Below, piece by piece: positions 33,408 through 43,959 of a DNA stretch of 64,000 nucleotides (positions are counted from its first letter, which is position 1; each line of letters opens with the position of its first letter). Source of the stretch: Bryoerythrophyllum caledonicum (taxonomy: Eukaryota > Streptophyta > Bryopsida > Pottiales > Pottiaceae); contig OZ020526.1 in NCBI GenBank assembly GCA_963971425.1, positions 4,491,976 to 4,555,975 of the forward strand. Direction: 5' to 3'. A program made the position numbers and the translations under genes. The notes beneath the pieces are model-generated. The model ran no database searches. It was given only the letters and a program-made list of their open reading frames with translations, and was not told the DNA's origin.

Positions 33408-33735
33408 TTGTTCATTGACAATAGAAACTCGGTGCCGTGGCACGGCACGTCGCCGATGTGGATGAGCACTCGCATCTTGGAGACCCATGTCAGCGTCGCT
33501 GTGCGCTCCTGCCCTGAAAACACGTCCTCGGCCGTAGCACCACCCCCCAGCCGCTTCCACTTTCTCCACCGCCGTCACGAATGTGCTTCTCGGACCTTCG
33601 AAATTATCCGTGAAGTCGCACTTCTCTTTGTCGTCGCGCTCATGCTCTGCGTAGTCTCGGTATGGTACGAAGGCCACCCTGAGCTTCAATTTGGGAAATG
33701 CTGCTTTCACTCGACTTGCAATTTGTGGTACCAAC
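33408..33735 (-). pseudogene. VWA-domain gene, C-terminal fragment
   Basis: The minus strand encodes LVPQIASRVKAAFP, RVAFVPYRDYAE and CDFTDNFEG, the middle of a von Willebrand A domain as found in alpha-kinase-associated VwkA proteins. After a frameshift at a G-run near 33550 it continues ATAEDVFSGQE and RVLIHIGDVPCHGTEF, the standard continuation of that domain. The fragment abuts the Copia target duplication (GTCTT, 33736-33740), and its missing N-terminal part lies at 39287-39692. Confidence 0.75.
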
Positions 33736-33740
33736 GTCTT

Positions 33741-33924
33741 TAATGAAATCAGGCAATGCTGACTGAGATAATGAAAGAGGTATTTACAAGGAATAAGTAC
33801 ACAGAACGAGATAAGGTTCGGAATGAGGCGTTTAGCCGAAATCCTACTTCCGTTAATCTAATTGGTCCTGTTGAATCTATGCTAATTTAGGACGGATGAA
33901 CATATTGGTTTCTGTTCTTCAACA
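33741..33924 (-). repeat. Copia 3' LTR (in element orientation)
   Basis: On the minus strand it runs from TGTTGAAGAACAG to GATTTCATTA. The end is TA rather than CA in both LTRs. Confidence 0.9.
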
Positions 33925-33934
33925 CTCTCCCTTA
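33925..33934 (-). other. Copia polypurine tract
   Basis: Minus strand AAGGGAGAG lies directly before the TGTTGAAG start of the 3' LTR, the expected site for plus-strand DNA priming. Confidence 0.8.
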
Positions 33935-33990
33935 GACCATAATGTTCAGGAGTTCGAGGGTATTCCCTCTCGTAAGTTCGCAAGGCGAGG

Positions 33991-34143
33991 ATGTCGCAAC
34001 CAAGGCGAAATATTGGTGAGGTGACTTGGAGCGTTTGGAGGTTACTGTTGATTTTGGTTTGGACCATTGTTGCATTGATTCGAGGAGTTGCAGATCGTGT
34101 GTTGTTGCTAATCAGTCGTAGACTTGAGGAAGAGGAGAATTAG
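33991..34143 (+). CDS. Antisense small ORF with one hydrophobic segment, inside the Copia
   Basis: A 50-residue ORF from ATG (MSQPRRNIGEV) contains one strongly hydrophobic stretch (RLLLILVWTIVALI) followed by an amphipathic, acidic tail ending EEEEN. It runs antisense to the retrotransposon between pol and the PPT, upstream of the RHBD ORF. Chance cannot be excluded at this length. Confidence 0.3.
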   Translation: MSQPRRNIGEVTWSVWRLLLILVWTIVALIRGVADRVLLLISRRLEEEEN

Positions 34144-34221
34144 GACAAGCCGGATGAAGGTGAAAAGGGCGCCGTCCTTGAGCGAATTATATCGTAGGAG
34201 ACTTGTGATTCTAAGAGAACA

Positions 34222-34458
34222 ATGTCATCGGGTGACTGCAGTAAGAAGATGGCAAGATCTGCAACAGTAACGTCGGAGTATATTTGTCCAGGAGTGAAGC
34301 AGAAATATTATGCTATGAGAAGAGGTTATAATCCGGGAATCTACTTGACATGGGAGGACTGTAAGCGACAAGTAGATGGGTCCAGCAAGAGTCGATACAA
34401 GGCGTTCCGGAGCTTAGTTGAAGCACAAAGGTTTATGCATGAGGATATAGGTCTTTAG
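34222..34458 (+). CDS. Antisense ORF encoding an RNase H1-type hybrid-binding (viroplasmin/Cauli_VI-like) domain
   Basis: From ATG 34222 the 78-residue ORF contains YYAMRRGYNPGIYLTW, DCKRQVDGSSKSRYKAF and EAQRFM. This is the full signature of the small domain that starts eukaryotic RNase H1 and occurs in caulimovirus P6: YxxxRG, PGIY, W-x2-C, V-G, Y/FKxF and EAxxF. It runs antisense to the Copia and overlaps only the last codons of pol. The domain binds RNA/DNA hybrids or double-stranded RNA in known proteins. It is uninterrupted although the sense-strand genes around it are broken. Confidence 0.75.
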   Translation: MSSGDCSKKMARSATVTSEYICPGVKQKYYAMRRGYNPGIYLTWEDCKRQVDGSSKSRYKAFRSLVEAQRFMHEDIGL

Positions 34459-35973
34459 GGTTTGCTGTGGTAAGGTTTAATAACCTTCTGCATTCTTCGA
34501 ATTTTGTTTTTCCAAGTGCCTTGGTCATCATGTCAGCCAGCTGCTTGTTCGTGGGAATATATAAGACCTCTACTTGTTTCTGTTTCACCATGTCTCTGAT
34601 TTAGTGTAGATGAATTTCAAAATGCTTCGTTTTTGAATGATAAATTGGATTTCTTGCTATCTTGATAGCACTCTAGTTGTCGCAGTGAATCTGAATAGGA
34701 TTAGGTTTATGAAACCCTAATTCTCTGTAAAGTCCTTGAAGCCAGATTGCTTCTTTTGAAGCCTCTACTAATGCTCTATATTCAGATTCTGTGGACGAGA
34801 GGGCCACGCATGTTTGTTTTTTGGAGCTCCAAGTAATCCGAGTGGAGCCTGCAGTGAATAGGAAGGCGCCTGTTGACTTGCGCTCATCTATGTCGCCTCC
34901 CCATTCAGCGTGAGAGTATCCTCTAAGAACTAAGTCATTGCCTCGTTTGTAGTGTAGCCATAGAGTTGCTGTTCCTTTCAGGTATCTGAGGATGGTTTTG
35001 ACTGCCTTGATATGTGTGTGTTGAGGTTGCTGCATGAATCGGGAAACTAAATTTACTGCGAAGGCTATGTCAGGACGCGTATTTGTCAGAAATATTAGTT
35101 TTCCAACAATGCGGCGATATAAGGCAGCATCAGCCGGTGCAGTTCCGGTATCGCGGTGTAGTTTCAAGCTTGGTTGAAGTGGGGTGGAGCAAGGGTTGCA
35201 GTCTTGAAGGCCAAACTCGGTGAGTATACTGAGTATATAATCGGTCTGGTGTAGTAGTAGGCCTGTCGGTAATGGAGGAAACTGTAGTCCTAGAAAGCGT
35301 TGAACGAGTCCAAGATAGGTCATGCGGAAACGTTGCATAAGTGTGATTTTCAAAGAATAGATTCTTGTAACATAGTCTCCAGTGATAATAACGTCATCCA
35401 CATATAAAATAATGAGTATGATTTTGTCATCAACGCGTTGATAGTAGAGATTACAATCTGAGAAAGATTGTTTCAAGAATAATTTGGCAAGATACTTGTC
35501 AATCTTGTGAAACCATTCGTTTGGAGATTGTTTCAGTCCGTAGAGTGCTCTGCGCAGAAGGCAGACAAGGTTTTCTTGTCCAAGTTTGGTGAATCCTTTA
35601 GATTGGTGCATAAATACTTGATGGTGTAGTTTGTTGTTGAGGAACGATGTATGAAAGTCCAGATGATGCATGTCCCAGTTCTTGGATGCCGCAAGCGTTG
35701 TTATAGCTTTGATAGTATTATATTTTGCAACTGGAGCAAAAATCTCTCCATAATCGATTCCTTCCCTTTGGTCAAAACCCCGGGCGACTAATCGAGCTTT
35801 GTAACGATCTGATTGTCCAGGGAGGCCGGGTTTGATCTTGTAGATCCATTTACATGATATGGCTCGTACGCCTGCAGGAAGTTGTAATAACTCCTAGGTA
35901 CGGTTTTGACTAATACTATGCATTTCCTGTTGCATAGCAGTTTGCTAGAGAGGATCATGAGCGACATCATCAT
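34434..35973 (-). pseudogene. Copia reverse transcriptase and RNase H
   Basis: The minus strand shows HHLDFHTSFLNNKLHHQVF, LVCLLRRALYGLKQSPNEWF, catalytic ILYVDDVIITG and YRRIVGKLIFLTNTRPDIAF. RNase H has KSTGAFLFTAGSTRITWSSKKQ and STESEYRAL. The usual SDADW start of RNase H reads SHAEW, so its first Asp is lost. The C-terminal LADMMTKALGKTKF runs to about 34434. Stops and frameshifts upstream of 35671 separate it from integrase. Confidence 0.9.
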
Positions 35974-36163
35974 AAGTTTGGTCTGAAATCTGTGATTCGA
36001 GTGTTCCTACAAAGTGGTCAAGGAGTTTTTGGCTGGGTTGCCTGGAGCGATCTGACCGTCAAAGTGGTACCAGTAATGGTTGTGTTTGGGTTAGCACCGG
36101 GTAGGGTGCTCTGCGCAAAAGGCTGACCTGTGGGGACGTGGTAAATGTCGGGGACTATACCTG

Positions 36164-37519
36164 TTAAGTACTGTACCTGTTGGGTACTGTGTGGGACTGT
36201 ACTTGTCGGGGACTGGATTTTCTTACGTCGGGTTCACCATGTTTTCGCTGCATAATCAGGTTGCCGTCGGGTTCACCATGTTTCCGCTGCGCAATCGGGT
36301 TCACGTCGAGTTCACCATGTTGGTGAGTTACTGTCTGCACAATAGTCCGTAGAGGGGAGTTTTCGGTGGGAGGCTCGTAAGCTAGGCTGTGGCTATCACG
36401 AGAGCCTGGATGTTGCAAAGTAGGATAGGTAGGGTGAGATGTACTTGGTATAGCTGGTAGATGAATATGATAGTCTGCATGTGTTGTTGGTGGCTCGGAA
36501 CTTGTGTCGTCAGGGATGATAGCTGCCTGGGACTCATCGACTGTGACATCGCGCAATAGTATAATTTTGTTGGTGAGCGGATTGAAGCACCGAAATCCTT
36601 TGGTGTGGTCGTCAATTCCAACAAATATAGCAGGTATAGATTTTGAATCCATCTTGTCACGCTTTTGTTTAGGTATATGGACGTATACTTTTGTCCCGAA
36701 TATTTTGAGGTTAGAAATACTCTCGCGTTTGCTGGAATAGACCTACTCTGGAGTTGTTGATATTCTGGAATTAGAGGCGCGACGATTTAGAAGATAGCAT
36801 GCATGGCGGATCGCTTCAGCCCAAAATGCTCCTGGTAAAGAATAGTGGTGTACTAAACACCTGGCTGTCTCCACTAATGAACGATTTTTTCGTTCAGCCA
36901 CGCCGTTGCTTTGTGGGGTGAATGCTTGACTATATTGTCGCTTGATGCCCTCAGTATCACAAAACTTGTTAAACTGATCTGAAGTGTATTCCCCTCCATT
37001 GTCGCTACATAGTGTCAATAGCTTGTGACCTGAAGCTTTCTCCTCTCTGATCTTGAATTTCTGAAATTCTTGAAGTACCTGATCCTTTGTATGTAGGAAT
37101 GCCACCCAGGTTTTTCTAGAGTAATTGTCAATGAAGGTGACGAAGTAACGAGCTCATGAGTATGATCGTTTTCTAAAAGGACCACAAACATCGATGTGAA
37201 CAATCTACAAGGGTTTGAAGGTCTCTGTAGTACTCCTGGAAAATTTCTTGCGTGCCATTTTCCCCCTGTGACAGGTTTCACAAACGAAGTCAACTCCGGA
37301 GAGTTTCGGTAAGCCCTCTATAGCCTTATGTATTGACATTTGATACAATGTCTCAAAGTTCAAGTGACCTAGTCTACAATGCCAGAGAAGTGCCTTTCTA
37401 GTTTCCCGATCTTCTTCTAATGAGTGAGTTTCGAATGAGTGAACACATGCATTGTCCAGTCTATAGAGTCCTCGGCCCTGTATCCGCGAGCCTTCAATGA
37501 GAATCTGACGTGTAGTCAT
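36164..37519 (-). pseudogene. Copia pre-integrase and integrase
   Basis: The pre-integrase HHCC zinc region reads WHCRLGHLNFETLYQM and CETCHRGKMARKKF. The integrase core has its acidic residues in VHIDVCGPF, LCSDNGGEY and NGVAERKNRSL, followed by AFWAEAIRHACYLLNR and the C-terminal FVGIDDHTKGFRCFNP. Several frameshifts interrupt the frame. Confidence 0.88.
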
Positions 37520-37540
37520 ATCTCTGATAAGGCACGTATT

Positions 37541-38235
37541 TCAAAAAAATTCAATGGAACAATTGTCATCGGAGAAATAGCCAACTGAGAGTAAGTTAGG
37601 TTTGATACCAAGTACGTAGAGAATATTGTTGATGCTCTTTACTGATCCATCTAGAAGTTTAATCAAAGCTGCACCCTTGCCTTTGACACTATAGGACTGG
37701 CCGCCAGCAGTCAACATGGATGAAGGTGTTTCTAGTGGAGTAAAGTTGGTGATAGCTTCTCTGCTACCTACAACATGTTGAGTGGTGCCTGAGTCTAGGA
37801 TCCAAACAGGGTGATGTGCTAGCATGTTATCAGACTCAAGGGAGTTGGCTTCAAGTTCCAGAAGATGGGATTCCAGTACCTCACCGGCAGATCCACTGGA
37901 CTCTATGTCGTCATCTTGGTTTGGCGAATTGACTTCTTCTATGGCATGAGCTTGTTGGTGTCGACTACTGCGACTCTTAATGCTCTGCATCTTCAGATCG
38001 AGGTCCTTGATTTGAGCAACAATTCGCTTGAGTTCGCAGTCACGTTCGAAATGCCCTTTCTCGCCACAGAGATTGCAACGACCTTGATGCTGGTCTTGGC
38101 TTCGCTTGTGCTAACCAAAATGCTTTGGTTTGGTATCTCCATGTTGGCGATCGCTGGAGCGCTCCTTCTGTTCTCCAAAGTCGTGGTCGTTGCGGTGTTT
38201 GTTGACCTGTTGAGATCGTCATGTCTGCTGATCAT
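37541..38235 (-). pseudogene. Copia nucleocapsid finger and aspartic protease
   Basis: A zinc knuckle CNLCGEKGHFERDCEL (CX2CX4HX4C) precedes the protease, whose active site is WILDSGTTQHV, followed by LLSVGYF. An in-frame break lies between the protease and integrase. Confidence 0.87.
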
Positions 38236-38860
38236 ACCTGCGCGGCTTTGGTTTGGCGCTCGTATGTTTGCCTTTCTTCAGGTAGAGTGCTTTGCTAGCC
38301 ATCTCTTTCTCTGCATCTAATTTAACTTGCATCTCTTCATCTAATAACTTTGTTTCAAGTTGATCAAAAGATGGAAGATTATCTTTACCTGTGTGCATTC
38401 TGACGAAGTAGTGATATTCTCTGGGAAGAGAATGTAACATCAAGAGGACGATAAGATCTTGTGGAATAACGACGTCCATAGTGTCGAGTTCATCGACTGT
38501 CTCCTTCATGCTCTTGAGGTAGGCCTCCATCGTCGCTCCTTCCTCTTTCTTGGTGGTGACAAACTTTCGAAGTAATATGAGACGTCTTGACCCCGAACGA
38601 GGATTGTATTTATTTTTCAGGTATTCCCAACAAAGGTGAGGGTCCCTAAATCTGCAGACTATAGTGACTAGTGAATCTTTCACAGATTCCACTATGGCCT
38701 ACAAAGCTATCACGCGACCTTCTATCTCTTCATCTGAAATACTACGAGATGGAAACGCTGAGTTGATACAATAAACGTACAACCTATACCTAGTCAAGAT
38801 GCTCGTCATGCGGAGAGACCATACTTGGTAGTTGGTGAGTCCTTCGAGCCGACTACTTTC
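38219..38860 (-). pseudogene. Copia gag (UBN2-type)
   Basis: The frame reads LEGLTNYQVWSLRM upstream of a stop, then CWEYLKNKYN, MEAYLKSMKETVDELDTMD and LLMLHSLPREYHYFV, the normal pattern of Copia gag. Confidence 0.85.
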
Positions 38861-39085
38861 TGGAAGTGAGATTTCTACTCCCTTGCTAAGTGTTGCTCTC
38901 AGAACTAATCTGTCTACTTCTGTGGTGGTAGTACCTAGTGTACCAGCAGATTGGCCTTGACCTCTAGGAGGTATTACGGCAGTGGAGCTAGCTCCTTCGA
39001 CATCTCACATGGTGGGGACTCTTAAGCTACTCACACAACTAGATCTAGTTCAAGTGCTAACCACAGGTTATGGAAGAGCGTTAAT

Positions 39086-39097
39086 GCTCTGATACCA
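39086..39097 (-). other. Copia primer-binding site
   Basis: Minus strand TGGTATCAGAGC follows the 5' LTR directly and is the perfect complement of the 3' end of plant initiator methionine tRNA. Confidence 0.92.
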
Positions 39098-39281
39098 TAA
39101 TGAAATCAGACAATGTTGACTGAGATAATGAAAGAGGTATTCACAAGGAATAAGTACACAAAACCAGATAAGGTTCGGGATGAGGCGTTTAGCCAAAATC
39201 CTACTTATGTTAATCTAATTGGTCATGTTGAATCTATGCTAATTCAGGACGGATGAACAGATTGGTTTCTGTTCTTCAACA
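39098..39281 (-). repeat. Copia 5' LTR (in element orientation)
   Basis: A 184-bp LTR aligned end to end with 33741-33924, with about 12 substitutions and no indels. GTCTT (39282-39286) follows. Confidence 0.9.
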
Positions 39282-39286
39282 GTCTT

Positions 39287-39692
39287 CACCTCCACAATCG
39301 CTGACTGCAAACACCCACACATTGATCAGTCGATGAAGCCCCTATAGCATGCATCAGGGAAGTCTTCGATTTCGAACAGATGGGTACCGCCATGCTGCCT
39401 GTCGCGTCCACCAGGAATGCAAGGTCGAGCTCTTGTGCTTGTTGTAGCAATTTCCGGAGCTCGGCATTGCGCTTCGCGTCCTCTCTCCGCTTGATAGCAC
39501 TCAGAGACATAAAATCTCTCGAATTTAGGGTGTCTGACTTCGAGATCTTCCGGTTCGCTGCTGTAGCTCTTTCTAGTTCCGCGACTCTGTGCTAAAGCGC
39601 CAGCTGCTTTTGCTCGTAGACTGCATGTGACGCAAAGCTTACCGAGCCTTCTGATCGATAGCCTGACGACGGCTCTTCGACTTGGCTCCCAT
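39287..39692 (-). pseudogene. VWA-domain gene, N-terminal coiled coil and MIDAS
   Basis: The minus strand encodes a charged helix (RREDAKRNAELRKLLQQAQE) and then LDLAFLVDATGSM, the first strand and metal-binding loop of a VWA domain. A probable 83-nt GT-AG intron (39387-39305) follows, and a short exon reads SAIVEVKT. The next residues, LVPQIASRV, lie 5.5 kb away beyond the Copia. A TAG occurs upstream of the helix unless it is removed by splicing. Confidence 0.7.
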
Positions 39693-41032
39693 CACTATAA
39701 AAAACCCGTGTTTTTTGTGACAGGGCAACTAATGTGCAATTACGTTTTGTGCAGCATCCGGCACGTCAACGTTGACGTCCAAAAAAATCCGTTATAATTG
39801 ACATGCGAAAAACATGCCAAAATCTCAAAAAACACGCCCACGTTTTTTAAAACGTCACAAAAACTTGGGGGTTGAGGGTGTTAAAAATCTGCCATGTGGC
39901 TGCCACGTCGCGTCCACGTCATCGCCACATGGACGGGCAGTGTCACATCCCCAACTTTTTCATCCGGGCCCTTGGTAATGTGGCCCATGATATGGCGCAT
40001 GACGTGGCATACGATTGTGACTAGGCTTGCATACGTGGACCCGCCATTTTATGACGTGGCACCTTTAAAATATGACGTGTCACTTTTTAAAATATGACGT
40101 GGCATGTCCAATCAGCATAGTTTAATGCATAATTAATTGTGGACAGTGTAAATTGGGACGTCATTTCTAACACGGTATGTTTTCTATGACGTTCGTTATG
40201 ACGTTTTCTGTGACGTTCGTTGAGATGGAGGTCACCAAAAGCAAGCACCAAGTCAGCAAAAGCAAGTGCCATGTCACCAAAAAGAAGCACCATGTCATCA
40301 AAAAGTACCGTATCACTTTAAGTTTCAAGGGTAATTCAAATTCATCCAAATAGATGGATGAAAGTGAATCACTCTTGATTCAAGTGTGATGAGATAGGAG
40401 AGAAGGCCTTACATATATATACGATGGGATGCACAAGTGGTGATAATCCATATGGGATTATTGGATTTGTCATGGTGTTAGCCTCGTGCTAGCATAAACA
40501 TTAAAATGTCATAGTAGACGTCCATCCAGACGTCTGTTCCAACATCCTCTTTGCCTACATGGCAGCTGATTTCAACCTTGCCTACGTGGCACAAACATTT
40601 TAAAAAGAATCCAATTTCTACCTTGCCTACGTGGCTCAAACACGTTTTTTGTGACGTCAGTAACGACATCCACATTTTTATTTTTGTAGGGGTGAGCCCA
40701 TCTCCATTGTGTTTTAACCGTTGGGCAGTGTTTTACGGGAGGTTGCAGTAACAATCTCGAAGTTACTCACAGTGAATCTGAAACCCCCCTGCCGATGTGG
40801 CATTGTCACCTTTCTGAGGACATTGTCTAAAACATGACTATGTTCACTAGGACGTCCCGCAAAACAAATACGTTTATGCTAACATCTTTGCGTTTTTCCG
40901 CCAATTTTTCATGTTTGGTGCAACATCCACCAGAATCCGAAAGCCCAAGGCACGGTCCGTTCGCAAAAACATGTTTTGAAAAACACACTAGATCACAGCT
41001 ACCGTCACAAAAATCACGGGTTTCTTATAGTG
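39693..41032. mobile_element. Non-autonomous CACTA-like element, 1340 bp
   Basis: Both ends begin CACTATAA inward (CACTATAAAAAACCCGTG and CACTATAAGAAACCCGTG). The target duplication is CAT on both sides (39690-39692 and 41033-41035). The subterminal regions are crowded with TGACGTGGC and CCTACGTGGC motifs in both orientations, and 40230-40300 holds an approximately 20-bp tandem repeat. No transposase is encoded. It lies inside the VWA gene near its predicted start codon. Confidence 0.9.
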
Positions 41033-41063
41033 CATGCCGCTTGAGGAAATCAAGCTCCAGCAT
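41033..41063 (-). pseudogene. VWA-domain gene, predicted first codons
   Basis: An ATG at 41063 opens MLELDFLKRH. With the CACTA-like element and one CAT copy removed, the frame continues GAKSKSRRQAIDQKAR before a GTAAGC donor. This suggests the element landed in the first exon. The start is inferred, not proven. Confidence 0.45.
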
Positions 41064-41155
41064 GATTGTGAGCCTGACCCACACGAACTTGCTAGATAGG
41101 TTGCGGACTTGTGCAAGGATAGTACGACCGCTTGATATATAGTCTGATCGATCGA

Positions 41156-42465
41156 TCAATCACACTGCACTCGCTGCATCGAGTGAGCGGAAGATGAACT
41201 AAATATTGTTGTGTGAGTTCGACGAGTAGTTGAGCCTAGTGAATGCAAATTGTGGAGCAGGTCGGATGGTGAGCTGGAATGGATTTTGCAGACATGAAGA
41301 TCTTCAAGATGTCGGCAGCCGACTGTCACACTCTTCGATTTCAAAGATTCCGGGATTCTCTCTCTTAAATGTGGCATCACCACCAGCCCCAGCTTGGTCG
41401 CTTCTCTTGATACCTCAGCTTTGGACATCCTCTCAGTCACTCTTCCAGGAAGTCTCGCTTTGATTCCTATTTTGCTGGAGGAAATTTTTTGATCATGCTT
41501 TAGCTCTCCACCATTTATTTGTAATCCTCCATTGGTCACTTCTGGACCATCAAGCTTTGGGACGGCTCTCTCCCACCGACCAAGCTTCTCCAGACTTGTG
41601 CGGTTTTTTAGACTCGGAATGTCGGAGTCGCAGCTAACGAGGCAGAATCCCCATGGACCGAGAACCTGCTCGATCAGGAGCCATTCCCAATGTCAAAAGC
41701 TGCTGATGTCCTGGAATGCAGAAACGATTTGAAGATCAAAAATGAGATTACTAATTAACTCGAGCGCTAGCTGACCTTTTCGTAAGCATCCATGGAGACT
41801 ACAAATGGGGGGCCTCGTTCATATTCGTCGAGGGGGAACATGAGAGTGATGAGCTCGCCATCCACGACAAGCAGGTCGGCCATCTTGTGAGCCCAGCGGG
41901 GGCGCAAGCTGGGGTCGATGGCACAGAAGAAGGTGTAGTCGAAGACGAGGTCGAATTTGAAGGGCGGAGAGAAGGAGAAGAAGTCCGCATTATGAAACTC
42001 CACGAACTGAGCGGCGTGGCCGGGGGAGTTGAGAGCAAGCAGCTGGTGCGCTTGGTGGAGGGCGGTGGGGGAGATGTCGAGGCCGATGACGCGGCGCGTG
42101 GGGCTGCCCATGGCCACCACGTCGTACCCGGAGCCGCAACCAGGTACCAGAGCTTTGCCGTCACGCAGCTGGTTGGCTCGCAGCAGCTGAGCCACTGCTG
42201 GTGTCACCCCCTGCACGTCCCACGGCATCATCCCCTCCTGCCAACACTGCTCCCACGCCGTCTCCATGGGTTGCGTCCCTATTAGCTCCCGCATTCGTGA
42301 CAGTTCCACTGACTTCAGTCGCATGTGGAATGGTAGCTCCATCGAAGCCTCCATCCCATGCTCACTCGCGTCCTTGTACTCGACGGTTACAGCGAAATTC
42401 TTGGAACTTGGTAGCCACATCGGAGCGCCGGTCCCATGAGTTGCATCCTCTCTTGTGGAATTCAT
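41156..42465 (-). CDS. Thiol/halide S-adenosylmethionine methyltransferase (HOL/TMT-like)
   Basis: Two exons, 42465-41776 and 41665-41156, are joined by a 110-bp GT-AG intron, giving about 399 residues. The protein fits the plant HARMLESS TO OZONE LAYER family, which methylates halide, thiocyanate or thiol substrates in the cytosol. Visible motifs are WEQCWQEGMMPWDVQG, LVPGCGSGYDVV (SAM motif I, about 106-117), VIGLDIS, FDLVFDYTFFCAIDP and GELITLMFP. Exon 2 supplies VLGPWGF and EKLGRWERA, where family members normally end. Here the frame runs on for about 125 residues without recognised homology, so a further intron or a stop lost from the annotation frame is possible. ATG 42465 is the first in-frame ATG; upstream sequence could be another exon. 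Confidence 0.82.
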
Positions 42466-42734
42466 AGTCGTATTGAATGCGTTGTTTCCCCTGCACACAT
42501 CAATGTCTCCGCATCATTCAGTTTCTCTGAAGAGTCTGACTTGCATTCTCTAACATAAAACATTGTAAGTTGCGTTTTGCAAGAAGAGAACTTAGCTGAT
42601 GTTGCAGAATTTCGTCCTTGGTAAAATGATCTTGTGTCTTGGCAGCTAATTCGAGTCTTGTGTAAGCAATAGTTTGTCTTTATGATAGTGCTAGAGTCCT
42701 AGTTGAGGAGGGGTTTGGTGTGTGGAATTTCTAT

Positions 42735-43095
42735 GGTGTCATGGTATCCTAGATCTAGATCTAATTGATTGAGAAATGATATGGGGGCTGCAACCTCTAG
42801 ATCTAGATCTGAGCCAACACAGAGCCCCGCCATAGATCTACTCTTCCAAACTAGTACTAGATTGTTGCACCCTCATACATACTTTGTATCAATAGATCTA
42901 AGATTTGCAATCCCTCTCAACACTCTACACACCATCAGCATACTGTTCAACAACAAAGAAGTGCACACATGGATTAACAATGAGCCCAACAACTCTCATT
43001 GTTGCGTGCATTTCATTTGCGCCTAACACCAAGGAAACCCCTCCTCACCAGGTTTTGCGGAGCTACTCTTCTCTCATCTCCACCTCCCCCTAAAC
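42735..43095 (+). repeat. Dispersed repeat C, inverted partner of 16370-16720
   Basis: Contains GGTATCC, clustered AGATCTAGATC and CAGGTTTTGCGGAGCTACTC, all shared in inverse orientation with 16370-16720. Confidence 0.5.
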
Positions 43096-43959
43096 CAAAC
43101 TATTTATGTGCTGTAGAAATATGGTGGGTTGTTTTTGTGCTAATGATACAAAATTACTGCGGATATGTGTAAAGAAAATTTGCGCGGACGATGAGCGGAT
43201 AATGGCAATTTTAGAATCTAAACAAATCCACTTAGACGTGGGTGGAGAGGTAGTGGTTAGAGGCGTACGCATTTTAGGTGTCATTATGAAATGAAAATGA
43301 AAAACTATTATATAATATCATTTTGATACAAAAATTATCCAAAGAATGCAAAGCTTGTCGAATCCATTGAGTGGAGTGAGAAGGGTTCAACTAAAGACTA
43401 TTGGTGTGGTAGGACTGTAAGTAGTCCTTTGATATCTAGGGTTCATTCAAAGTAACAATAGCAAGTGGTAACAAAAGTTGGTCTTCTTCACATTTGGATT
43501 TTATAGCATTATTCAGCATTATCAACATTATTCCAAATAAAATGAAAATCAAACAAAACTCAAACCTAAAAATAAGTCACTATGTAAAAATCCATTTGTA
43601 GAATGATTCACTTGGCCTAATTTAACTAATAGATTTTTTTGTGTTCAAGGATTTATTTTTATTAAACAAAAGACTTAGTTTCAAGGATTTGGCTCCATGT
43701 TTTCATTCTTAGCTCATCCATTGTTGCTTGAAGGGTAGTCTATTTTTCTACGTGCATAGGCTACTCTTTACCCTTGTCAACTTATGTGCATGAATAAGTT
43801 GTAGTTTTCTTATTATCCAAAAAAGGTTTATTCATTAAGGATTCATAGATTTTAATGATTCAGCTTTTCATGCAGGGTTCATGGTTTTTACTTCATGAAT
43901 TGTATAATGAATCAATCGTGAGGGGTTCATAAATTTTACCTCATGATTCATGAATTACT
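43096..43959. other. Intergenic DNA, no gene seen
   Basis: AT-rich sequence without recognisable coding or repeat structure, apart from several short TTCATGATT-like motifs at 43830-43950. Confidence 0.4.

Larger units (their letters stand above)
33741..39281 (-). mobile_element. Ty1/Copia LTR retrotransposon, degenerate
   Basis: A complete 5541-bp element has 184-bp LTRs, a PBS, gag, protease, integrase, RT-RNase H and a PPT, all read on the minus strand. GTCTT duplicates flank it. The two LTRs differ at about 12 of 184 positions, so the insertion is not recent, and pol is broken by several frameshifts and stops. It is inserted in the VWA gene. Between the end of pol and the PPT it carries two plus-strand ORFs. 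Confidence 0.93.
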
